NCBI GenBank assembly: GCA_025094145.1
Contig: JALLLS010000044.1
Coordinates: 124,001 to 188,000, forward strand
Direction of reading: 5' to 3'
Origin: Spinellus fusiger
Lineage: Eukaryota; Mucoromycota; Mucoromycetes; Mucorales; Phycomycetaceae
Length of the DNA: 64,000 bases
How positions within the stretch are numbered: the stretch's first letter is position 1; each line of letters begins with the position of its first letter. Both the position numbers and the translations under genes were made by a program. The notes under the pieces are model-generated. The model saw only the letters and a program-made list of their open reading frames with translations, was not told the DNA's origin and did not search any database. Below are positions 36,637-46,996 of the stretch, piece by piece.

Positions 36637-37785
36637 GGTTTCAGCCTTGCGTCCCATACTCCCCCCAGAACCCAAAAACTTTGCTTTCGCTAAGATTCTG
36701 AATAAGCCAAAATGAACCTATCCAATCTCTAGTCGGCATAGTTTGCTGTTAAGACTACGACGGTGTCTAATCGTCTTCGATCCCTTAACCTTCGACCTTG
36801 ATCAATGAAAACGTCCTGGGTGAAATGCCTTCGCAGTAGTTTGTCTTTGGTTGATCCAAGAATTTCACCTCTAGCAACCAAATACAAATCCCCCCAACCG
36901 TTCCTATTCATCATTACAATGGTCTCTTAAAACCAACGAAATATAGAGCCACGTCTTATTTCATTATTCCATGCTAACACATCCAGGCTTATTGCCTGCT
37001 TTAAACACTCTGATTTGCTCATGGTAATTTGTTTGGCCTAGTATCTGGATCACCAAAGATCCCCAGACAGTGCCAAACGTGAGAGTCATGACTAGAACGG
37101 AACTAGATCAATAAAGACCAGGCCGCTGAGCCAACAACTACAGTTCGACTACGGACGTTTTAACTGCAACAACCTTAATATACGCTCTTGGAGCTGGAAT
37201 TACCGCGGCTGCTGGCACCAGACTTGCCCTCCAATAGATCCTTGTTAAGGGATTTAAATTGTACTCATTCCAATTGCAAGACCTAAAAGGCCTTGCATTG
37301 TTATTTATTGTCACTACCTCCCCGAATTGGGATTGGGTAATTTGCGTGCCTGCTGCCTTCCTTGGATGTGGTAGCCGTTTCTCAGGCTCCCTCTCCGGAA
37401 TCGAACCCTAATTCCCCGTTACCCGTGATAGGCATTGTAAGCCTCTATCTTACAATCTTAACCTGATAGGGCAGAAAATCGAATGAACCGTCGCCGGCAC
37501 AAGGCCGTGCGATCAGCATTGAATTATTATGAATCACCAAAAAACTGGCTTTCACACCAGGTTGGCTTTTACCTAATAAGTGCACCCCTTCCAAAGTCGA
37601 GGCTTTTCTTGCATGTATTAGCTCTAGAATTACCACGGTTATCCAAGTAGTAATGAATTGTCATGTAGATCATAACTGATTTAATGAGCCATTCGCAGTT
37701 TCACAGTATAGAGTTGTTTATACTTAGACATGCATGGCTTAATCTTTGAGACAAGCATATGACTACTGGCAGGATCAACCAGGTA
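35956..37785 (-). rRNA. Small-subunit (18S) rRNA, degenerate copy
   Basis: Full length at about 1830 nt, from TACCTGGTTGATCCTGCCAG at 37785 to GGAAGGATCATTA at 35956. The 530 loop (GTGCCAGCAGCCGCGGTAAT) is intact, but other universally conserved sites carry changes: GTCATAACAAGG for GTCGTAACAAGG near 35990, GTCGTTACTACC for GTCGCTACTACC near 36108, and ATTAGACACC for ATTAGATACC near 36765. With the broken LSU beside it, this SSU is probably not a functional copy. Confidence 0.9.
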
Positions 37786-39049
37786 ACTACAAAGTTTGGT
37801 CTGTCCAAAAAGGATCAATAAAGTTCCAATAGACAGAATGGTTTTGTTTTTTGAAGTCTTTTCTTCATTGCTTCTCGTAAGAGATTCAAATAAAAAAAAG
37901 ATTTCAAAAAACAAAACCAACCAGTTTATGAGTCTTCCTAATCAAATAAGCAAAACTTTATGAACACATTCAAAATCACAACCAAATAAATGATCGTGAT
38001 CTACAAGAACACACCCACTCAGTTCGCCTCCAACATTGCCAGTTCCACTGTTTTTCTGCTTTCAAACAGCCAGAAACATTGTTTCTGTCTATCAAAAGCT
38101 AGAAGGATGTTATGACCCCAAGACCGCATAGCAAATGAATGCTAGCTTTCAAGAGACACGTTCACCCAAATTCTTAACATATAATCATAGCCAAAGGCCA
38201 GTCATACACATTTATCGAACATTTGCACCTAGTCCCAAATAAATGAAACAGGCACTATTTTGAAAATTGCTTTTCATTCTTCTGCTAGTACCAACAGCCC
38301 AGATACGAAATCCAGGACTTGATGATAGCAAGACAGAAGACAACCGAAATCTGAATACCTCAGAGAACCATAGATTCAGTCGACAGAACGGTGAAAATTT
38401 CTTTTCATCATAATTTCTTTTGTCTTCTTCCTCTACATGATACCATTAACCACAAACACCCTCCCTCGTAATTGGGTTTAAATTCGATTTATGACCACTC
38501 CTATCAGAAATTCGGCTTGACATGCTGGATTCATAAACTTTATATAGAGACAAAACTCAATGATACCAAATATGGTAATTGTCTTTCGGTGCAAACGATA
38601 TCAAAAAATATATCACAGTTTGATCGCCGAGTTGAGTTAGGAGAAATTACCTTTTATAGTCGCCCATAGAATATTTACAAGGCCTTGGGAAATTGGCTGT
38701 CGGGCTTTCTAAATAATCCCTTTCTATAGTAAGATGTTTTTATTATTGGAATACAGTCTGGCAGAATCCTATGAATTTAATGAATTATTTATAGATTAAA
38801 TATCATGTAAGGCTTTTTACTATTATTATTACAATAAGAGACGTTTAAATTTATAAGAATAATTAAATTTCTTTTTTGATATCTATTATATATATAATAC
38901 TTTATATATCATTAAGTGGATTTATATTATTGTTATAAAAAGAAATAAATTATGAGAATCTATTTCTATTAAAACATATGAGTCACCATTGTTGAGTGAA
39001 ATGATATTAGTATAATACTGGAAATATATTCAAATGACCTATACAGCCA
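37786..39049. other. Upstream flank of the rDNA unit, no gene
   Basis: Probably external spacer of the rDNA copy (37786-38700), then very AT-rich DNA. No ORF or second rDNA unit appears, so the copy is solitary within the window. Confidence 0.5.
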
Positions 39050-40400
39050 CACACAATTGAATTTAATACTTTTGAAAATAAATTTTAGGACAAAATATTT
39101 AGGATATGTTCAACATTACATAAAACACTTTAAATTTGATCTAGAAGCTTCAAACTTAAGCACACTAAAGCCCAACATCTTTAATTATCGAAAATAGAAA
39201 TATAATAATATAGTTAATACCTTGTATGGTCTCTTTTGGCATCAATGACCGTCTGGCATCTATCAGTCATACTAAGAACTAATTGTTGTGCAAATTCAAC
39301 ACCAACTATCTCCCCATCTTCTGCAAGTAGAGCCTTCAAACATTCTACATTGGTAATAGATACCCTTATTTCCTAGACTCGTCTTTCTAAGGCCCACTAG
39401 ACGTGTTCAATTAGGTTTAGGTCAGAGATTTGTGTGAGCCAGTACTCAAAGAGCCCTAATTTGATGCGTCTCTTTCCACTATCTAGCATAGGCCCCAGTA
39501 TGACAACTAGCACCGTTTTATTTTGACAAAAGCTCACTGTTATTTTTTACAATTCAAGTCAATATACCAAAGATGAAACTTACTAGCCAAGATTTTGATA
39601 TATTTGTCTTGGTTTACAGTACCATCAACAAAGACTAATCGGCCGAATCCGCCCGCCCAAAAACAGCTCCAAAGCATAACCTCACCACCACAACCACAAC
39701 CAAACTTCATTGTTGGAATAATATGATTAGGATAATGACGTTCTCTAACTTTTATGATGACATGGGTACCTCTATTGTTCCCTTTTACAGTGTACCTGGA
39801 CTCATCAGACTAAATAACACCTCTCCACTGGTCGTTCGTCCAATTGACATGTTCCTTAGCCCAACAAAGCCGTTTCTCTTTATGTTTTACAGTTGAGGTT
39901 GACTTGTGAACTGGAGAAAAAGATCCGAACCTTAACTGATTGCAGTAACTGATCATGGTGTTTCTACATATATCAACCTGAATCTTCAACATTTCCAATT
40001 TCAGTTGATTATATGAGGCAAATGGGTCCTCTTTAATGACCTTTTCTAGGTGTCTGAGATCCCTCACTGGTTTATATATATATTCCATGACTCCGAATGC
40101 AATAATGATATGTGTTCATTTATATTTCTAATACTATTTTGAATTGTGGGCTTTGTCTCATCTCAATTATACTCGCAATCACAGTCAACTTTAATCCAGC
40201 CTTAAACTGGTAATAAATGCCCTATATTCTTCTATCTTTCGCCTTATCCTATTCTCCGCAAATGTGAGTTTATGAATATCTATCTGATATATTGTGTTGG
40301 CTTAACACTATTTATAAAGAAAAAGAGTATTATGCAAAAAAAAAGCTTTTTTTTTATTAAAATTTAGGCAAGTATTAAATTCGATTAAGTGCGATTTTAG
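39050..40400 (-). mobile_element. Near full-length but decayed Tc1/mariner element
   Basis: About 1.35 kb bounded by inverted terminal repeats (caattgaatttaatacttttga at 39055 and agtattaaattcgatta near 40370). The minus-strand frame 40088-39810 reads LEKVIKEDPFASYNQLKLEM, then FGSFSPVHKS and RLCWAKEHVNWTNDQWRGVI. The catalytic C-terminal half (39230-39480 and 39590-39800) is broken by stops and frame changes. It is the best preserved relative of the remnants at 2915, 15775 and 20635. Confidence 0.85.
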
Positions 40401-40657
40401 AATAGAATTCATACTGATGGAAGAGAGAGAGCAAATATAGAAACGATCTCTCAACTACAAAAAAAAACACTGCTCACTAAGTCTTTCTACCAAATCACAA
40501 ACACACATTTTACGTGTATCTATCTTCATAAAAGATCTAATGCAGGCACTTCATTTATAATAAAAGCGAATAAGTATTTTTTAAATTCTATAGTAATCAA
40601 TTTAAAAAGAAAAAAGAAAAAAAAGCAAAAGGGGGAAACAAACAGACAGTGTAGGTG

Positions 40658-43600
40658 TTAATTTACGAGCAAAACTACTGGCCACCGTGGATGATATTTG
40701 AACTCTACTTGCACTTTTTGCATACTTTCAGGCAAGGCCATGAGTTTCATGATGGTTATATTGTTAGCAACACATGTTTTCATCAAAGAAAGTATATCCT
40801 AAATCCAAGGACAGTAAATGAGTAAATTTCCTTTTTGTTTTTTTTTTTAAAAAAAAAAACAAAAAGGAAAACATAATAAAAAGAAACACACAACAGCATA
40901 CCTTTTTAAATCCATCTGTACACATGTCTGTTTTTGTATCTGCTACTGATAATCCCAACACGTTTTCCAACTCGCTCTTGGCAACTCTGAAATCATCCGA
41001 AGCACTTTTCAACCATTCATTAATATCCATAGGATGAGTCTGACTGTCCATAAACGTTGTGTAATGGAGTGGAGGTGGCGAAGACAAGGTGGCAAACGAC
41101 TTGAATCGGTGTCGGAACCGAGTCTCTTCATCATCAAATCCAAGTTCACGGAGTGGCAATTGGCCTGACTTGCCAACACACACAAGTAACCTGTACAATC
41201 CTACACTGAGACTCTTTTTTGCTTGGTAGAGGTGTCTTAAACTAAAAAGCCATTTGGAAGGTGCAGTGAGGGTGGATTCTTTAGCTGCTTCAGAGGAGAG
41301 GGTAGTTGCTGTTGCTGTAGTAGTAGTGTTGGTGGTGTTGCGTGCTGCTGGGCGTTGAGAAGTGTCTTTGACAGGTGGGGTAGCAGCATACGATTCAATC
41401 CGGCTCAATAAGAATAGGTGGCTGTCTAGAACGTACTGTAGGTACCAAAATAACATAATGTATTCATGGAGTCCATACAACTCAAGCTCAAACCCAAGAC
41501 CAAGAATATTTTCCATCATTCCCAATTTTAAATGGTAAATCCAACAGGAGAGGTAATAAGGGACGGTATCTTTTTGCTAAGAACATACAGGACATGGGAT
41601 GAAAAAAGAAAGGCAAGCCGACAAGAAAAGGGACTTACAAGCATGGTATGGAAGGTTTCATCCACACTGGAAGCCTACACCCGTGGTGTTATTATTATTA
41701 TATAAAACATCTTGATACATGTCCACTTACAGATTCTTGTAGCGCATCCCATTCCTCCAATACCTTGCATAATATCCGTCGTTGGCGAGCACGGTTCTGA
41801 CACTGAATTTTGAAAAAGTCTATGAATGGCTTTCATAAAAAGAGTTAAAGTGTGTGTGTGAATGAGCTATGGCTTACAGGCGTTATACGCTCTAAAAGAT
41901 CATTCAATTGGTATTGTGCATTTTCGATCTGTTCATTGGAGAAGAGAGAAACGCCTAGAGAGGGAACAAGCCACCAAGCAACAGGTTGTACGAGTTCTTC
42001 GATGCCATTAAGGATGGATTGGCTGGGAAGTCGAGTACCAAATAGACGTAGGTCATGATAAAACAATGTCTGAGTAGTTTTATTGTTATTATTTGTATAT
42101 ACATTTAAAAGAAAAAAGAGTACTTACATTTAATGTGGAGCGACAAAAGGCATCAGGGTAAGGTGGATCTGCAAAGTATACAAAATAATTCTAACATTGT
42201 TAACAGAGATTCATGTGTGTGTTGGGTGGGTGTACCATTAATGAGGCTGTAGAATGATAATCAGGGACAGTGCAAAGAGAAGCCAGGCGTTCTACCAAGA
42301 GTCCATAACAGTCATAGGCCTGTTTTGGTAGGATGAATATAACATAAATAATAAGTAGTTACCTCTTTATCAGAGTAGAGTGTGATGGGGCGAGGAGGAG
42401 CTTGAGAAATCAGCTTTCTATTGATATTTGGATCAAATACTGTGGTGTGGAGTTAAATATACATGAGATCAATAGTAAAAGAAGTATAACTTATTATTTT
42501 ATTTTCTTACCTCCTAGTATTTCTGCACTGTCTGTGCTGAGGGTGTTCTGGATGGAAGAAGGCTCTGTTGACTTTAATAATTCTATTACATGGGAGAATT
42601 CAACCTTGGCCTGTACAAAATGAGAGCAGCGAGGAAGAGATAGGTAGGCCAATCCTACCATGTAGGACTTTCTTGCCTTGAGTCTGTTGAGAATAGCCTT
42701 GCCATGGAGATTGTCTTTAACAAACAGGCGAGTCATGAGAATTCTAGAGAGAGAAAGTATGTTCTATACCATTGTCCTTTTCTAACCACTGTCTTACTAA
42801 ATGGAGTGATGTGTCCATAGCATTTAATACTCTGACATCTGTGAATTGGTCTCCCAAATGAAGTCCAAATAGATTGGTAATAAAGTCTTCTTCCTATAAC
42901 TGTTAATTCTCTGAGTGTAGATGATACTACCTACCTCAAATACATTTCCACGTTTCATTTCTCTCCATACATAATAACAGCATTTGATTGTCGCCAGCAC
43001 ATACGCACCCAATGCATTATAAACAATTTCCTCAGGAGAAAGGAGTGGTGTAGATGTAAAAGGTGTATGGGTCTCGTCTACTAGAGTATTAATATGATGA
43101 AAGTAGATGCATGTAAATATGGTCTGTGAAAGAGCATGTCCAGAGATCCAGGCCATCTAAAAAATCCACTCCAAGAAGAAAGAACAGCATGGTTTCTCTC
43201 TATTTAATGTCTGTCTGTCGTATAAACAAAGGGTGCTTACTTCACAGCTTAATAGTCGATCCATCACCCATACAAGCTGAGATGCATTGATACGCTGGGT
43301 AACATCCCACTCAGGCTTCTTCTCTGTTATGACTATTCCCGTATCCATCTTTGGATCCATAATCTCAATAGCACTCATAGCGTCACAGAGAGTGAATGAA
43401 GGCAAATGGACCAGTTGGCCCACCTCAAATTCTGACTGTGAGTGAGTCCATAGTGAGTATACATACCTTCTACAGCTTCATCCACAAAGGCAGTAATATC
43501 TTTCCACTGAGGCAAGAGTTGTTGTTGGGGTCTGTCTTGGGTGTCGGTATCCTTCGCCCCTTCTACCAAATGGATATTCAATTCTGATATTGCCTCTAAT

Positions 43601-43663
43601 TTATTAATATATGTTAGGCAGTAGCCATTCCCACTCACGTTGAATATCGTTCACTCTGGACAT
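40658..43663 (-). CDS. MAK10: NatC N-terminal acetyltransferase auxiliary subunit (NAA35/Mak10)
   Basis: A gene of about 13 exons. Confident exons: 43663-43639, 43595-43467, 43431-43241, 43156-42935, 42893-42770, 42714-42511, 42439-42363 and 42319 to about 42200; further coding blocks lie at 41845-42165, 41745-41830, 41640-41676, 40905-41577 and 40658-40800. The N-terminal Mak10 signature is clear: VGQLVHLPSFTLCDAMSAIE, IMDPKMDTG, VMDRLLSCEMAW and SGHALSQTIFTCIYF. NAA35 anchors the NatC complex (NAA30 catalytic, NAA38), which acetylates Met-Leu/Ile/Phe N-termini. Further pieces: FDPNINRKLISQAPPRPIT, FYHDLRLFGTRLPSQS and the C-terminal FKYHPRWPVV. The donor after 42236 is uncertain, since the simplest choice breaks the frame. 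Confidence 0.88.
40827..40870. repeat. Perfect 44-bp palindrome inside the last NAA35 intron
   Basis: Arms of 22 bp (tttcctttttg followed by eleven T, then the exact reverse complement) with no spacer. On RNA it would form a long A/U hairpin between the donor and acceptor of this intron. Confidence 0.9.
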
Positions 43664-43952
43664 GTAGAAAATAACAACGGTAGTGAATTCTACAGGCACT
43701 GGCGAACCATCTTTGCTTTGTGGTCACGTGACTAGTGGCTGAGACTGGCCTTTGCTCCTTCCTTTTGGATGATCTATTCTCTCCCTTTCTTCTCTACACC
43801 ATGAACAATGTGCTTGAACGGCAAACAACGCAAGTGGGGAGTTTGTGTGTAGAATGAAGGACTGGAAGTGCAGTTTTCATGAAGATATTGAGCGTCTGGA
43901 ACAGGCTATTGTCGATCAGTTTATACTGGGTGCTATAACACACTGTGAACAC

Positions 43953-44761
43953 CTACATGCAGAACATACCATGGATACGTTTTGGACGCAAATTGCGGAT
44001 AAAAAGTAATAATACAGACAAAACAGGCCGACAGACACTTATTCTTCTATTGTGGTATAGATTACGACAATAAGAAATAGACATACTTTCAGGGTCTTCT
44101 GAATTCAGCGAGTTATATGAACGTCTGAAGACAATCAAATCCACTTGTGAATACAAAGCATGAGTGGAGAATACAATGGCAGATTTTGAAGACAGGTGGG
44201 AATCAAAGAGTGTGCCTGGATGGGAAACTGAAGAGAAATGGGGTTGTTGGTGGGGTTGCTGTAATAACCTCCACATAGCCCTCTGCTCATAAGAAGGGCC
44301 CTTTTGGTACCATTCTGTCATGCCTTCTAGGTCTCTAAGGAACTGTATTGTTCAGGAGATAGGCTTGTATAAAGTATAGGTTCGTGAATCTAGAATGTAT
44401 AGTAGATATCAGCATTGTAATGCATACAAGGCAGTAGGTTGTTATCAAAACCAAAGTACTTTGAGCGTATCAAATGAATACAGCTTCTGCTCTGTGCTTG
44501 TGTGCCAACCACTACTATATATGTGTAGTGTTCAGAGTCATTAACCTTCTCTTCTTCTTTTGTTGCTGCTGTTTTGGGTCTGGGGCGTCGACTGTGTTGG
44601 TCAGAGTGAGGAGAAGGTGTGTTTTGTAGGCCCAGTTCTTCCTTTGCTATTGTCACTTTAGGTGTCGGTAGGTGTTGGTTCAATAGATAAATACAGAGAA
44701 CACCTAATATAATAGCCAGTGCCACACATTTGGGGCTTCTGTCTTTTCTTGGTATAGCCAC
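43953..44761 (-). CDS. Putative type II membrane protein, family not recognised
   Basis: The first exon starts at 44761 (MAIPRKDRSPKC) with one hydrophobic anchor at residues 13-29 (VALAIILGVLCIYLLN), then a Ser/Pro/Lys-rich stem and YTYIVVVGTQAQSRSC. A donor at about 44423 (gtatgc) and an acceptor at about 44337 join it to a second exon with LEGMTEWYQKGPSYEQRAMW and SQVDLIVFRRSYN, ending after about 44090; the 3' end is uncertain. A short basic N-terminus, one anchor and a flexible stem resemble Golgi glycosyltransferases, but no DxD motif is evident and the protein is short. I do not recognise it. A 51-codon plus-strand ORF (43849-44007) overlaps its 3' part. Confidence 0.4.
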
Positions 44762-44939
44762 TAAAGAAGTGAGAAAATGGCGCTGTTCTTGGGAGTAGAT
44801 AGTTCAACTGGGAATTCAACTCTAATTTAAGGTAGTGAATGAATATTGAATGACATGGCTAGATTGGTTTCTATACATGGGAATTGTGTTATATGGGTAG
44901 GTGCTTATAGAAATCCAATAGAGTGTCTTCTAGGGATAT

Positions 44940-45080
44940 AAACAGTTGATAATAAATAACTATAGACAATAGACAATAGACAATAGCTAATAAATAATAG
45001 ACAATAGACAATAGCTAATAAATAATAGATAATAGATAATAGCTAATAACTAATAGATAATAAATAATAGATAATAAACA
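44940..45080. repeat. Minisatellite of taatagacaa/taataaataa units
   Basis: About fourteen imperfect 7-10 bp units based on taatag. The surrounding 44762-45754 has no convincing gene; a 61-codon frame at 45125-45310 is Asn-rich and unsupported. Confidence 0.8.
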
Positions 45081-45754
45081 GTGGCATATATCCTATTAAA
45101 CTAAATGACTATATAGAATTCACTCTATAGTATATATTTCAACAAGTGAATAAGAATACTATTATCTCTACAATCTCCCTTTTGATAACAACAACTTGTA
45201 TTCTCATTAAGATGATTACCTGATCTGTTTGTACAGTTCAAAGTATTAATGTTATTATTATTGCTATTGTGGGCTGAGGATGCTATTTGTGCATTGGGCC
45301 TAATAGCCATTCTATGAATGCTTTTTGAAAAAGAATGTACATTGAAACATTTATATCTTGTGAGTCAGTGCAGTACCAGTTAATAAGAATAGATCAGTTC
45401 AAAAGAGCGTTGGTGTGCAAGTCGTTTAGGAATAACTAATATACTGTCCCTGCTAGAGACAAAACAACTACAAATTCATCTCTCTATTATTCCTTTTTGA
45501 TAACCATAGTACACATTATATATACCCATCATGACAATTATAAATAGACACAGCCAATCATAAGCACTGTTCTTTATGCCAATCCATGCCTCTGGAGAAA
45601 TAGAGTGTTCTCTGAGGGTGTGTGTGTGATTGTGATTGTGGTTGTGACTTGTATCAGCACGGCCTTTGCTTTTTCTCCTTTTCTCCTTTTCTCTTTATTT
45701 CCTTATTTAGAAAGTGAAAAGTGTGGATGTGTTTTGCTGTTTGATATTTCTGTC

Positions 45755-46933
45755 ATGAGAACTCCACCACTGCCTGTGCCTGTGGGTGAATCGAGAATTG
45801 CCTCTCTTGTACGTCAATGGTATCAGAAGCCAATAAGAAAGAGTTCTCCTGTGCCCTTTAAGAAGCTAGTGGTTGAGCAGCCAGACTCACTGGAAGCCAA
45901 GATAGCAGTGAGTCCATATGGTAAAGTATCAGAGCATACAACTGCACATGTCCTATGCATACGTGCTGACTATGGCCCACGGTGCTGATATCTGATGTTG
46001 GTTATAACAAATACGTGGATCTGTCCTGTCAATGGCCTGTATTTGTCCTATGAATAGCCGATATTCTTGGATCCCCTTTAAGACAGTGCCTTATGCACCG
46101 TAGAGCAATGCCGTCAAGTAAACCTTATCTCACCACCCCACACTCTGACTGATTTCCTTTGTTTTTTCCCTCCTTTCTATCCATCTGTCCATCTGTCCAT
46201 CTGTCCATCTTGTTAGAACTCTTAATTCGATTTGGCACTGGCTATCATTCAAAAACAAACAGTGTCTGGGCATTTCCTACCACAGGAAAGCCTCATACAC
46301 TGACAGGCAAAGGATATTATGTACGGCTGCTGAAAGACTCACTTGAACTATTCCAGGAAAAAGGTAAAAACCCCACCCCCATTCATACGTGGGTCTGGAG
46401 TTGACTTGTTTATCTCGCAAGAATACAATGCTGCCTTCCGGGGTGCGGTGGTCTACCGTTCTGACATGGTGCAGCAAATAGAAAAGGCAGTGTATCAGCA
46501 TGCACTGGATCTTCTTTCCACTGCCTCCCTTGGTGTGCCTCTAGAACAGAAGACCCATGGACAGTGGGTGGTGCCTAAATATGTGGAGCACGGATTTCAA
46601 TGTATTCTTGTGCTTAATCATACTGGGCAGAGTGGAAAACACCAAGCTGTGTGTGAGTTGGACCATACAATTACTGCTGCTGATGCTGCTGATGCTGCTG
46701 ATGCTACTGATGCTGATGCTACCATCAGTCACAGTTGTAATAACCCACCCAACCGTCGTGTCTTTTTATCTGTGCCTTGCTACTATGCACAACAGATCTG
46801 GACTGAGCAAGACATAAGTAGAATCTTCAAGGGGATACTAGGAGAAAAGACAACTGCAGTGGGGATTGTAAAGGATAAGTGTACAGTTGATTTGGCAGTG
46901 GCTTTGTGGAGAGTTCATCTTTTGACAAAATAA
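45755..46933 (+). CDS. Unrecognised 281-residue protein
   Basis: Three exons: 45755-45920, 46217-46363 and 46401-46933; the lengths sum to 282 codons. It starts MRTPPLPVPVGESRIASLVR. The two splices give SPYELLIRFGTGYHSKTN and LFQEKVDLFISQEYNAAF. No signal peptide or membrane segment is apparent. A low-complexity Ala/Asp stretch encoded by gatgctgct repeats lies near residue 195 and probably varies between strains. The end is GIVKDKCTVDLAVALWRVHL. The mixed alpha/beta composition and clean exon phases argue for a real gene, but I cannot name the family or function. It is tightly convergent with the DENN gene, 63 bp apart. Confidence 0.6.
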
Positions 46934-46996
46934 GAGTTTAATAAGAGTATTCTCTATAAAGAAGAAGAAAGAAAAGTAGATAGATAGAAAGAAGAC

